Shown here one piece after another: positions 1 to 8,277 of a stretch of 64,000 nt of DNA. The notes beneath the pieces were generated by a model. It was given only the letters and a program-made list of their open reading frames with translations. It was not told the DNA's origin and ran no database searches. The DNA is from Aggregatibacter kilianii (lineage in GTDB: Bacteria; Pseudomonadota; Gammaproteobacteria; Enterobacterales; Pasteurellaceae). Location: contig NZ_NRCJ01000001.1 of NCBI RefSeq assembly GCF_003129965.1, positions 1 to 64,000 of the forward strand. Direction: 5' to 3'. How positions within the stretch are numbered: the stretch's first letter is position 1; each line of letters begins with the position of its first letter. A program made the position numbers and the translations under genes.

Positions 1-524
1 GACACCAAACCGAAAGTCGGCCGTCTGTGTGTTCCAAAGGCAATAATCTCCTGATTGGCTAAGTCCATCATCGGCGAGAGATACAGTTTCTCCGTACCTA
101 CCCGAAATTCGGTCACATCGGTCACCCACTTCTCCTTCAATCTCAAAGCGCTAAAATTGCGTTGCAGTAAATTCGGTGCCACATGACTCGTTTTACCGGT
201 CTTTTTGCGCCGTTTGACTTTCACGCAAGAACGAATCCCCAATGCCCGCATATGCGCTAATACGGTTTTGCCGATGAGGAAAATCCCTTCCCGCTGTAAC
301 TTGAGCCGAATCATGCGGTCCCCCCCCTGATTCGCCTGATAAAGGGCGAGGATACGTGGTCGAATAGCCTGATGGTCTTTTACCTTCGGCGCATAATAGA
401 ACGTTGAACGTGCCAGTCCGATAATCTTCAATAACAAACGCGGGTTATACCATTCTTTTAATGCGTTGACGATGTCCCTTTTTTCTGTCGGGCTTTTTAC
501 TCGTCCAGCTCCTTGAACTTTTTT
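1..524 (-). CDS. IS3-family transposase OrfB (integrase core), partial
   Basis: This is the catalytic half of the transposase. It is read in the -1 frame relative to orfA from an A6G slippery run (518-524, minus strand CTAAAAAAG), the usual way IS3 elements make an OrfAB fusion. The frame stays open to the window edge. It shows the first catalytic Asp region (WVTDVTEFRV) and the second (LSPMMDLANQEIIAF). The DDE glutamate lies outside the window. An eight-G run on the minus strand (320-327) keeps the frame open. The segment around it reads NQGGDRMIRLKL, so the Tyr-Gly-Tyr usually found here (YGYRR-type motif) is missing. That may mean a small in-frame deletion and a weakened enzyme. Activity is uncertain. 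Confidence 0.75.
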
Positions 525-820
525 AGGATGGCATTCTCCGCTCTTAAATACTCAAATTCTTTTAATAATGCTTTGATATCCTGAGGATTATCGCAGGATG
601 GCGTTTTCTTGGCTTTTGCCATTTTCGTTTTTCTCGGTTGATGATATTGACGGGAAAGCCCATTGATACCGTATTTTTCAAAGCGTTGCAACCAAACAAC
701 GACGGAAGAATGGGAGGCGATGTGAAATCGTTGGGAGACCTCACGAATGCCCCAATGTGATTCTAAAATCAGTTTAATGATGTGATATTTAAATTCTAGT
801 GAATAATGTTTGCCCATAAA
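497..820 (-). CDS. IS3-family transposase OrfA (helix-turn-helix)
   Basis: This is a DNA-binding protein of about 107 residues that precedes OrfB in IS150-like elements. The start chosen is the ATG giving MGKHYSLEFKYHIIKLI. A longer reading to 874 would run across the IS end, so it is unlikely. The N-terminal part has a winged-helix or homeodomain-like HTH (HWGIREVSQRFHIASHSSVV, followed by WLQRFEKYGINGL). The C-terminal part is a short leucine-zipper-like helix (LLKEFEYLRAENAILKK). The stop overlaps orfB, consistent with programmed frameshifting. The gene appears intact. Confidence 0.85.
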   Translation of the reverse strand, partial: FMGKHYSLEFKYHIIKLILESHWGIREVSQRFHIASHSSVVVWLQRFEKYGINGLSRQYHQPRKTKMAKAKKTPSCDNPQDIKALLKEFEYLRAENAILKKFKELDE

Positions 821-899
821 AATCTGCACCTTAATGAGTTGGTTTGGGTGTCCAACTTTTGGGGTGCAGATCAAAGTGCGGTTATTTTTGGAAATGTTT

Positions 900-1229
900 T
901 TACGCTTGCGGATGTCTTGCGGCGACTTCTTGCAATAGCGTTTTAAGTTCGCCTTGTTGGTACATTTCCAATACGATGTCGCAACCGCCGATTAACTCGC
1001 CTTCCACCCATAGTTGCGGGAAAGTCGGCCAATTGGCGTAAGCCGGTAATTCGGCTCGAATATCAGGGTGTTGCAAAATATCTACATAACCGAACGGCAC
1101 GCCGCAGTGGATTAACGCCTCTACCGCGCGGGCAGAGAAACCGCAAGACGGGAATTTCGGTGAACCTTTCATGTAAATCAGAATTGGGTTTTCGCTGATT
1201 TGTTTTTTGATTTTATCTAAAGTTTCCAT
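900..1229 (-). CDS. grxD: monothiol glutaredoxin (Grx4 type)
   Basis: The product has 109 residues and carries the CGFS active site (Cys29-Ser32) and the later WPTFPQLWV and GGCDIV segments that bind glutathione. CGFS glutaredoxins form Fe-S-bridged complexes, often with BolA-type proteins, and help deliver Fe-S clusters in the cytoplasm. The start METLDKIKK was chosen because AAGGA lies six bases upstream; a longer frame exists but lacks support. The gene is monocistronic on the minus strand. Its downstream region was reached by the insertion sequence, which stops about 26 bases after the stop codon. In H. influenzae, from memory, grxD also lies near ompA. Confidence 0.95.
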   Translation of the reverse strand: METLDKIKKQISENPILIYMKGSPKFPSCGFSARAVEALIHCGVPFGYVDILQHPDIRAELPAYANWPTFPQLWVEGELIGGCDIVLEMYQQGELKTLLQEVAARHPQA

Positions 1230-1322
1230 AATGTTCCTTGTGTTCATTGAAGGGAAAAACGCGCGCATTGTATCACAAACAAAAGTTGCCACCAATAAAA
1301 GTCGAGCGTTTTACTGTGATAT

Positions 1323-2126
1323 TTACCAACTACCGCCCGCACCGCCGCCGTCAAATCCGCCGCCTCCGAAACCACCGCCGGAGCCGCCACCGAAGCCACC
1401 TCCGCCGAAACCACCAAATCCGCCTCCACCGCCTCGACCATTACGGCGGGAAGACAGGGTTTGGCGTAACACTTCATTTAGCACATGGTTTTTACTCGGA
1501 CTGACGTAAGGTCGGCGCCAGCTGATTTCACCGATGACAACAACCAGAATAAACAAGGCGAGCATGATAAATGGAATGTAATCGCCGAAATCGTCTTCTT
1601 CCTCTACCTGCGCGTTATATTCGCCCTTTGTGGCGGCAATAATATAATCCAAGCCGTTATCAATGCCTTTCGCATATTGCTCGTTACGGAAATAAGGGCG
1701 TATTTGGTTGCGGATAATTTGCGACGCAAGGGCATCGGTTAATACGCCTTGCAAGCCCTGACCCACGGCAATGAAAAGTTTGCGATCGTCTTTGGCAATT
1801 AATAGCAATACGCCGTTATTTAAATTTTTCCGCCCAATGCCCCATTTGTCGCCGAGTTCAAAGGCATATTGGGAGACATCATATTCGCCGGTAGTCGGCA
1901 CAATCACCACGGCAATTTGCGAACTGGTTTCTTTGCCATAAGCGACCAATTTGGCCTCTAGGGCATCACGTTGTTTTTCCGAGAGGGTTTTTGTGTAGTC
2001 GTTCACGTAACGAAAAGGTGTCGGCGAATCGGGAAAGGTCACCGCCGAAACCGTTGCCGCCATAAAAACGCAGAAAAAAATGACCGCACTTTTTAAGCTA
2101 AATAAGCTGAATACGCGTTTAATCAT
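1323..2126 (-). CDS. TPM-domain membrane protein with glycine-rich tail (YgcG-like)
   Basis: The 267-residue protein has an N-terminal signal peptide (about 1-28, ending near AATVSA), then a TPM_phosphatase/Psb32-type domain (about 33-150, FRYVNDYTKTLSEKQRDALE). A membrane helix follows near 185-205 (PFIMLALFILVVVIGEI), and the tail from about 232 is almost pure Gly, Phe and Ser. TPM domains sit on the outer face of membranes, and their biochemical role in bacteria is poorly defined. The start follows GAGGTGATC and overlaps the end of the upstream TPM gene by eight bases, so the two are translationally linked. The pair lies behind lemA, a common arrangement. Function is inferred only at family level. 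Confidence 0.85.
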   Translation of the reverse strand: MIKRVFSLFSLKSAVIFFCVFMAATVSAVTFPDSPTPFRYVNDYTKTLSEKQRDALEAKLVAYGKETSSQIAVVIVPTTGEYDVSQYAFELGDKWGIGRKNLNNGVLLLIAKDDRKLFIAVGQGLQGVLTDALASQIIRNQIRPYFRNEQYAKGIDNGLDYIIAATKGEYNAQVEEEDDFGDYIPFIMLALFILVVVIGEISWRRPYVSPSKNHVLNEVLRQTLSSRRNGRGGGGGFGGFGGGGFGGGSGGGFGGGGFDGGGAGGSW

Positions 2127-2568
2127 GAATGATCACCTCGTTATCCAGTTCATCCCGATCGTCTGGTTGAATCGGGAAATGCTGAGCCAACTTCGCACCG
2201 ATGTTTTGCATAGCGGTAAGAATGCCTTGGGTATATTGCTTTTGCTTGAAGCGGGTTATCATCAAATCGCACTGGGTTTGCCAGAAATCATCGCCCACAT
2301 ATTGATGAATGCCGATGTCGCCGACAATCGCACATTGCCGATCTTGAAAGGCAATATAAATAAGCACGCCGTTATGCGCCGCCGTATGCTGCATTTCTAA
2401 TTCAGCAAACACCTGCAACGCGCGTTCATACGCGGAAAGTGCGGTCGTTTTTTGCGGTATTTTTCGCTCGATAAAAATCCGAAATTCGGCGGAGGTTTGT
2501 TGCTCGAGGCGAAGAACTTCCGCCTCGAGTTGTTTTTTGTCTATCGGGAGTTTTGCAAATAATGGCAT
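2119..2568 (-). CDS. TPM-domain protein, second paralogue
   Basis: About 149 residues, from the ATG giving MPLFAKLPIDKK, which sits eight bases after AAGG; a GTG three codons earlier is possible. The protein has no signal peptide and no membrane helix. It is a bare TPM domain: EVLRLEQQTSAEFRIFIERK near the start and VLIYIAFQDRQCAIVGD in the middle, matching the fold of the next gene. It sits between lemA and the membrane-anchored TPM protein in one operon. A soluble partner of the larger protein is plausible, but nothing in the sequence shows a reaction. The family call is solid and the role is unknown. Confidence 0.8.
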   Translation of the reverse strand: MPLFAKLPIDKKQLEAEVLRLEQQTSAEFRIFIERKIPQKTTALSAYERALQVFAELEMQHTAAHNGVLIYIAFQDRQCAIVGDIGIHQYVGDDFWQTQCDLMITRFKQKQYTQGILTAMQNIGAKLAQHFPIQPDDRDELDNEVIIHD

Positions 2569-2589
2569 TGTCGCCACCTTGTTTTCCGT

Positions 2590-3171
2590 TTAGTTAAAAT
2601 TCACCGTTGGCGCATTTTCCGCACCGGCAACAGATTTGAAATAAGGTTTTTCTTTGAAGCCGAAAATCACCGCCACCACTTTAGTTGGGAAAGTACGAAT
2701 TTTTTGGTTATAAGTACGTGCCGCTTCATTAAATTTATTACGCGCCACATTAATGCGGTTTTCCGTTCCCTCCAATTGCGCCTGTAAATTCATAAAACCT
2801 TCATTGGCACGTAATTCAGGATAATTCTCCACGCTCACCAAGAGACGAGACAAGGCAGAACCTACCGCATTTTGATTTTGTTGGAATTGGGTTAATTGTT
2901 CTTCCGTTAAATTGGACGGATCGATTTTGGTTTGTGTCGCTTTTGCGCGGGCTTCAACCACTCCGGTCAAAGTTTCTTTCTCAAAATTCGCCTGACCTTT
3001 TACCGTATTCACTAAATTCGGGATTAAGTCACTGCGACGTTGGTAGGTAGATTCCACATTCGCCCACACGGAATTAATCTCTTCTTCCGCTTTCACCAAA
3101 CCGTTATAACTTGGGATTAACGTTACCGCTGCAATCACGACAACCGCAATTAAAATAAGCCATTTTTTCAT
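2590..3171 (-). CDS. lemA: LemA family membrane protein
   Basis: About 193 residues, starting at the second of two close ATGs (MKKWLILIAVVVI), because AAGGA then sits six bases upstream. One N-terminal membrane helix (about residues 3-20) is followed by a long helical domain with the LemA hallmarks: YNGLVKAEEEINSVWANVE, QRRSDLIPNLVNTVKG, YPELRAN and ENRINVARNKFNEA. LemA proteins are inner-membrane anchored with a helical bundle exposed outside the cytoplasm. The molecular role is unknown, although they often travel with TPM-domain genes, as here. It is the first gene of a three-gene minus-strand operon with gaps of 21 and -8 bases. Confidence 0.92.
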   Translation of the reverse strand: MKKWLILIAVVVIAAVTLIPSYNGLVKAEEEINSVWANVESTYQRRSDLIPNLVNTVKGQANFEKETLTGVVEARAKATQTKIDPSNLTEEQLTQFQQNQNAVGSALSRLLVSVENYPELRANEGFMNLQAQLEGTENRINVARNKFNEAARTYNQKIRTFPTKVVAVIFGFKEKPYFKSVAGAENAPTVNFN

Positions 3172-3213
3172 TTTCATTCCTTATAATCTTAATTCGCCTG
3201 AATCCATAAAACA

Positions 3214-3241
3214 AAAGACCTAAACAAACGTTTAGGTCTTT
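3214..3241 (-). terminator. rho-independent terminator of ompA
   Basis: A perfect 12-bp stem (AAAGACCTAAAC / GTTTAGGTCTTT) with a four-base loop lies 33 bases after the ompA stop. On the minus strand it is followed by a T-rich tail. It separates ompA from lemA transcription. Confidence 0.85.
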
Positions 3242-3274
3242 ATTATCTCTATTTGCTAATAATTAACAAATTAA

Positions 3275-4315
3275 TTATTTAGTACCGTTAACAGCGATTT
3301 CTACGCGACGGTCGTCAGCCAAACAAGCGATAAGCGCTTTACGGCCTTTAACTGCGTCACATTTGTTGCCGGTAACCGGATTTGCTTTACCGTAACCTGT
3401 AGCAGAGATTGCTTGTTGAGAAACACCTTTAGATACAAGGTAGTTTGCTACAGTTTCAGCACGTCTTTGAGATAATTTTTGGTTGTAAGCGTCAGAACCG
3501 ATACGGTCTGTGTAACCTGCAACTTGAACATTAGCATTGTTCACTTGAGCGATTTCGCCGTAGATACCGTCTAATGTATTTTGTGCTTGTGGTTTTAAGT
3601 TAGCTTTACCGAATGCGAAAGTTACATCAGAGTTCAAGTTGAAAGTTTTGCTTACAACTTCAGGAGCCGGAGCAGGTGCTGCACCTTGACCGAAACGGTA
3701 AGATAAGCCAACTGCTACAGAACCAATGTCTGGAGAATAACGAACTGCTGTATCTTCACCAGCTTTTCTTTCAGCTTTACCTAAGTTACCTACACGGCTA
3801 ACCCATTGGTATTCTGCGCGTAATGCCAATTCAGGAAGAATTGCATATTCAACACCAGCAGCAAATACCGGAGATACTTTTAAGTTGTGGTATTTGTCAG
3901 TACCTGTAGCTAATTTATCTTTATAATCACTACGGATTAAAGCAGCGCCAACACGACCATAAACATCTAAGTTATCTAATACAGGGTAGCTACCTTTAAG
4001 AGCTAAAGTTGTGCCGTGAGCTGTGTGTCTGAATTGTTCACCATCACTATATTTAACTTTAGCACGACCGAAATATTCGTAACCTGCTTCAACAGCAAGG
4101 TTATCAGTGATTTGATAACCACCGAATACGCCGTAAGCTTCAGAGTTACGTCTAATTTTACCGTCGTTACCGTCAGTGAATTGACCTAAACCGTGATGTA
4201 CTGAAGCCCAACCAGCTTTTGCACCAGCATAGAAAGTGTTTGCTTGTGGTGCTGCTTGTGCTACTGTTGCTGCTGCTAAACCAGCGATAGCTAATGCGAT
4301 TGCAGTTTTTTTCAT
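3275..4315 (-). CDS. ompA: outer membrane protein A (OmpA/P5 family)
   Basis: 346 residues. A signal peptide (about 1-21, cleaved after AQA) leads into an eight-stranded beta-barrel (about 22-207, ending LSYRFGQG). A short Ala-Pro hinge (APAPAPE) and a C-terminal OmpA peptidoglycan-binding domain (about 225-346) follow. The domain contains the TDRIGS segment, NQKLSQRRAETVANYL and a Cys pair (CDAVKGRKALIAC). OmpA tethers the outer membrane to peptidoglycan and in Pasteurellaceae is a major surface antigen and adhesin. The start has GAGGA 9 bases upstream. The gene is monocistronic with a long untranslated leader and its own terminator. The predicted surface loops are short. Confidence 0.95.
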   Translation of the reverse strand: MKKTAIALAIAGLAAATVAQAAPQANTFYAGAKAGWASVHHGLGQFTDGNDGKIRRNSEAYGVFGGYQITDNLAVEAGYEYFGRAKVKYSDGEQFRHTAHGTTLALKGSYPVLDNLDVYGRVGAALIRSDYKDKLATGTDKYHNLKVSPVFAAGVEYAILPELALRAEYQWVSRVGNLGKAERKAGEDTAVRYSPDIGSVAVGLSYRFGQGAAPAPAPEVVSKTFNLNSDVTFAFGKANLKPQAQNTLDGIYGEIAQVNNANVQVAGYTDRIGSDAYNQKLSQRRAETVANYLVSKGVSQQAISATGYGKANPVTGNKCDAVKGRKALIACLADDRRVEIAVNGTK

Positions 4316-4749
4316 TTTGATGATCCTCTATTAATTAGTCATCTTTAATTTAAAACAGTATCAGCTGATATAGCTGAACCAACACAAGGATTTGTGTTAC
4401 CTGCCATCTTAAACCGTTTAAGTAAAAAAGTGAAATTCTTTACAATTAACGAGATAAGATATTGTTTAATATAGAGTTCAATTCACTCCATATACTTTTA
4501 ACAAATACATATCCTTTCTTAAAGGACTGTTCAAAAGTTCGGGTATTATCCTACTAAAAAATCGAAAATCAAACAATTCAAGGTTCTTTTGCTTATTTTT
4601 TAAGCAAACACTCTTTTAGTGTGTTTTTTAACCAATCTTAAGAATTTATTCAGCAAATTTAATATTTATTCGCCCTCTTTCGCTGACAATATGCTGCATT
4701 TATATGTTAAGATTCGGCTACTTTCTACTATTCTAACCAATAAAGAGTC
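4316..4749. other. divergent intergenic region between ompA and ydiJ
   Basis: This is 434 bases of AT-rich DNA without a credible gene. The ompA side would form a long mRNA leader. It holds a hairpin at about 4381-4398 (AACACAA / TTTGTGTT) and a palindrome around 4362-4376 (TCAGCTGATA), a layout that fits a stabilised ompA leader. On the ydiJ side, CTGACA near 4683 and an AT-rich stretch after it could form a promoter, but the match is weak. No uptake signal was seen here. Confidence 0.5.
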
Positions 4750-7700
4750 ATGCAAATGCTACCTCGTTTAAAAAATGTTCCCCAATCCTCTTCTTTAGTT
4801 AATGATTATTTGGATGCCCTACGCCGGCAACATTTTGAAGGCGATATTACCGCCGATTACGCCGATCGTTTAAGCCTGGCGACGGATAACAGCGTTTATC
4901 AGCAATTGCCGCAAGCCATTTTATTTCCTAAAACTGTGGCGGATGTGGTGCGCATTACCAAGTTGGCGCAACAGGAAAAATACCTTCAACTTACCTTCAC
5001 GCCACGCGGCGGTGGCACGGGAACCAACGGGCAATCCATCAATAACAACATTATTGTGGATGTTTCCCGCTACATGACGAAAATCCTCGAATTAAATGTG
5101 AAAGAACGTTGGGTGCGCGTGCAGGCGGGTGTCGTGAAAGATCAGCTCAACCAATTCCTTAAACCGCACGGTTTATTTTTTTCGCCGGAGCTTTCCACCA
5201 GTAACCGAGCCACTTTAGGCGGCATGATCAATACGGATGCCTCGGGGCAAGGTTCGTTGCAATACGGCAAAACTTCCGACCATGTGCTCGGCTTGCGTGC
5301 CGTGCTCATGAACGGTGAAATTCTGGATACAAGTGCGGTCAAATCTGACGACGTTTTTCATACTATAGAAGAAAGCAATCTGTCCCCCTCCGGGAAAAAA
5401 ATCCATCAGGAAATCTTCCGACGTTGCAAAGACAATCGAGAACAAATCGTGAATGATTTGCCTCAACTTAACCGTTTTCTCACCGGTTATGATTTAAAAA
5501 ATGTCTTTAACGACGATTTAAGCGAATTTAACTTAACCCGCATTCTCACCGGCTCCGAAGGCTCTCTCGCCTTTATTTGCGAAGCGGTTTTAGATTTAAC
5601 GCCGATTCCGCAACATCGCACCTTAATTAACATCAAATATAGCTCCTTCGATGCAGCGTTGCGCAACGCGCCCTTTATGGTAAAAGCCAATGCGCTTTCT
5701 GTGGAAACCGTAGATTCCAAAGTATTGAATCTGGCGAAGCAAGATATTATTTGGCATTCGGTGAAAGCGTTATTAATAGAAGAAGAACAAAATCCGATTC
5801 TGGGTTTGAATATCGTGGAATATGCCGGCAATAATCAGGCGCTCATCGAAAATCAGGTGGCACAGTTATGTGGCGCCTTGGATCAAAAAATTGCCGACGG
5901 AGAGGATCATATTATCGGCTATCAGGTCTGTTCCGATTTACCTTCCATCGAACGGATTTACGCCATGCGTAAAAAAGCGGTGGGCTTGCTGGGCAATGCC
6001 AAGGGCGCGGCAAAACCAATTCCGTTTGTGGAAGACACCTGCGTGCCACCGGAAAATCTGGCGGATTATATCGGCGAATTCCGCGCACTGTTAGACAGCC
6101 ATAACCTGCAATACGGCATGTTCGGACATGTGGACGCAGGCGTATTGCATGTTCGTCCTGCGTTGGATTTATGCGATCCGGAACAAGTGAAATTATTCAA
6201 ACGGATTTCCGACCAAGTGGCGGAGTTAACCCGTCAATACGGCGGTTTGATTTGGGGTGAGCACGGCAAAGGTATGCGTTCACAATACGGCGAAAAATTC
6301 TTTACGCCCGAATTATGGCGCGAGTTACGTTACATCAAATTCCTGTTCGATCCGCAAAACCGCCTAAACCCCGGAAAAATTTGCACTCCGTTGAATAGCG
6401 AACAGGAACTCTACTCGATTTTATCGCCGATGCGTGCCGATCTGGATCGCCAAATTCCCATTCAAATGAAAGAGGAATTTATCGGCGCGATGAATTGTAA
6501 CGGTAACGGATTATGTTTTAACTTTGATGTGCACAGCGCCATGTGTCCATCCATGAAAGTGAGTAAAAACCGCGTCTTTTCGCCAAAAGGACGTGCTGCC
6601 ATGATTCGCGAATGGTTGCGCTTGCTGGCGAACGAGCAAATTTCACCGGAACAGCTGGATTTCAAAAAATCCACGGTAAAACTCACGGACTTTGTGAAAA
6701 AAATCCAAAACAGCCGCCAAAAACGCCGTGGCGAATATGATTTTTCCCACGAAGTGAAAGCCGCCATGGACACTTGCCTTGCCTGCAAAGCCTGTGCCAG
6801 CCAATGCCCGATTAAAATCGACGTGCCAAGTTTCCGTTCCAAATTCTTCCATTTTTATCACCAACGTTATCTGCGCCCAATCAAAGATTACGTGGTGTCC
6901 AACGTGGAATTTATTGCGCCGTTGATGGCAAAACAGGCAAAATTTTTCAATTATTTCACGGCGGCAAAATTCAGCCAAAACGCGGCGAAAAAATTCTTGG
7001 GCATGACGGATTTACCGCTGTTATCCGCGCCGAATTTGCAACAACAACTTATTCAAATCGGTCATAAAAACGCGTCATTGGAAACACTAGAAAGCCTAAG
7101 TGCGGCAGAAAAACAACGTGTTTTACTCATCGTGCAGGATCCCTTCACCTCTTATTATGATGCCAAAGTGGTTGCCGACTTCGTGGCGTTAACCCAAAAG
7201 TTAGGCTTTAAAGCGGTGTTATTGCCATTTAAACCGAACGGCAAGGCACAGCACATCAAAGGCTTTTTGACCCGTTTTGCGAAAACCGCTAAAAATCAGG
7301 CGGATTTTCTCAATCGCATGGCGAAACTGGGCTTGCCGTTGGTGGGCGTAGATCCGGCGATCGTGTTGTCTTATCGTGATGAATATAAAGATATTCTCGG
7401 TGCGGAACGGGGCGATTTCCATGTATTGACCGCACACGAATGGTTAAAACAACAGTTGGATAACGGCACTTTATTGCAAACGAAAAACGCCGAAAAAAAT
7501 GACCGCACTTTTGAGCCGCATGAATGGTATCTGTTCCCGCACTGCACGGAAATCACGGCGATGCCGAACAGCGCCAAAGAATGGCAACAAATTTTTTCCG
7601 CCTTCACACAACAGTTATACATCGAAAGCGTCGGTTGTTGCGGTATGGCGGGCACGTTCGGACACGAAACCCAGCACATTGAAATGTCGAAAGCCATTTA

Positions 7701-7845
7701 TGAATCTTCCTGGGAGCAAAAACTGCAAAATAGAGATCCCGACTATTGCCTGGTCACAGGCTATTCCTGCCGCAGTCAGGTTAAACGCTTCGCCCGCTAT
7801 CAGCCGAAACACCCCGTACAGGCTTTACTCACCTTATTTAAATAA
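4750..7845 (+). CDS. ydiJ: FAD-linked dehydrogenase with Fe-S domain (YdiJ family)
   Basis: 1031 residues. The N-terminal half is a PCMH-type FAD-binding domain (about 50-230, with RGGGTGTNGQS for FAD phosphates), then the matching C-terminal cap domain. The C-terminal part has four-cysteine Fe-S motifs (CLACKACASQCP, about 676-687; an earlier Cys group near 583) and a CCG-type heterodisulfide-like site near 962 (VGCCGMAG). Proteins of this architecture oxidise D-2-hydroxy acids; E. coli YdiJ has been linked to D-2-hydroxyglutarate. Electrons would pass to the respiratory chain. It leads a plus-strand group with the thioesterase gene nine bases on. The start may instead be the second ATG at 4756. 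An uptake signal lies within the coding sequence near 7500 and encodes DRTF. Confidence 0.88.
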   Translation: MQMLPRLKNVPQSSSLVNDYLDALRRQHFEGDITADYADRLSLATDNSVYQQLPQAILFPKTVADVVRITKLAQQEKYLQLTFTPRGGGTGTNGQSINNNIIVDVSRYMTKILELNVKERWVRVQAGVVKDQLNQFLKPHGLFFSPELSTSNRATLGGMINTDASGQGSLQYGKTSDHVLGLRAVLMNGEILDTSAVKSDDVFHTIEESNLSPSGKKIHQEIFRRCKDNREQIVNDLPQLNRFLTGYDLKNVFNDDLSEFNLTRILTGSEGSLAFICEAVLDLTPIPQHRTLINIKYSSFDAALRNAPFMVKANALSVETVDSKVLNLAKQDIIWHSVKALLIEEEQNPILGLNIVEYAGNNQALIENQVAQLCGALDQKIADGEDHIIGYQVCSDLPSIERIYAMRKKAVGLLGNAKGAAKPIPFVEDTCVPPENLADYIGEFRALLDSHNLQYGMFGHVDAGVLHVRPALDLCDPEQVKLFKRISDQVAELTRQYGGLIWGEHGKGMRSQYGEKFFTPELWRELRYIKFLFDPQNRLNPGKICTPLNSEQELYSILSPMRADLDRQIPIQMKEEFIGAMNCNGNGLCFNFDVHSAMCPSMKVSKNRVFSPKGRAAMIREWLRLLANEQISPEQLDFKKSTVKLTDFVKKIQNSRQKRRGEYDFSHEVKAAMDTCLACKACASQCPIKIDVPSFRSKFFHFYHQRYLRPIKDYVVSNVEFIAPLMAKQAKFFNYFTAAKFSQNAAKKFLGMTDLPLLSAPNLQQQLIQIGHKNASLETLESLSAAEKQRVLLIVQDPFTSYYDAKVVADFVALTQKLGFKAVLLPFKPNGKAQHIKGFLTRFAKTAKNQADFLNRMAKLGLPLVGVDPAIVLSYRDEYKDILGAERGDFHVLTAHEWLKQQLDNGTLLQTKNAEKNDRTFEPHEWYLFPHCTEITAMPNSAKEWQQIFSAFTQQLYIESVGCCGMAGTFGHETQHIEMSKAIYESSWEQKLQNRDPDYCLVTGYSCRSQVKRFARYQPKHPVQALLTLFK

Positions 7846-7854
7846 CGAGGCGCC

Positions 7855-8277
7855 ATGAGGATTTGGAAAAAACACTTAACCCTACAGCAACTGAACGACT
7901 TTTGCAAAAACTGCGCGGTGGAACATTTGGGCATTGAATTTATCGCACAAGGCGACGATTGGTTGGAAGCCCGTATGCCGGTGGATCACCGCACTACACA
8001 GCCGATGGGATTGTTGCACGGCGGTATTTCTGCGGCATTGGCAGAAACTATCGCTTCAACAGCCGGTTTTTGTTGCGTCGCGGAAAATCAGGCGGTGGTC
8101 GGATTGGAAATTAACGCCAATCACTTGCGAGCCGTGCGTCAAGGCGATGTGTATGCCAAAACAACCCCAATTCGTTTAGGCAAAAACGTGCAAGTTTGGC
8201 AAATTGACATTCGGGACGAGCAAGATAAACTATGCTGCGTTTCACGTTTAACTCTTTCTGTAATGACCCATGAATAA
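7855..8277 (+). CDS. hotdog-fold acyl-CoA thioesterase (YdiI/MenI-like)
   Basis: 140 residues with the PaaI/YdiI-type hotdog fold. [13 protein letters not shown] carries the catalytic Glu (Glu64), and the His-Gly-Gly before it lines the CoA site. It is close in pattern to the H. influenzae HI1161-type esterase. Enterobacterial relatives hydrolyse 1,4-dihydroxy-2-naphthoyl-CoA in menaquinone synthesis and other aromatic acyl-CoAs, so a menaquinone role is plausible but not shown here. It lies nine bases after ydiJ and overlaps hemH by eight bases, suggesting one transcript. The start ATG follows GAGG. Confidence 0.85.
   Translation: MRIWKKHLTLQQLNDFCKNCAVEHLGIEFIAQGDDWLEARMPVDHRTTQPMGLLHGGISAALAETIASTAGFCCVAENQAVVGLEINANHLRAVRQGDVYAKTTPIRLGKNVQVWQIDIRDEQDKLCCVSRLTLSVMTHE

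Larger units (their letters stand above)
1..873 (-). mobile_element. IS3-family (IS150-like) insertion sequence, partial
   Basis: This is one end of an insertion sequence read on the minus strand. Two overlapping transposase frames, orfA and orfB, are visible, and the orfA-proximal end lies near 873 with the terminal sequence TGATCTGCACCCC on the minus strand. The orfB end and the second terminal repeat lie beyond base 1, so the element cannot be called complete and no target duplication can be checked. An uptake signal (AAAGTGCGGT) starts directly at the junction, so the element sits in or beside the 3' region of grxD. Family placement rests on the orfA/orfB layout, a slippery A-tract and DDE-type motifs. 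Confidence 0.85.

Noticed and set aside
320-327. Eight-C run inside orfB taken at first for a frameshift
   Set aside because: Counting codons across the run keeps the frame open through RMIRLKL to the window edge, so it is not a frameshift. Only a possible small in-frame loss remains.
1207-1509. Proline-rich ORF on the plus strand
   Set aside because: It is the antisense reading of the glycine-rich tail of the TPM protein.
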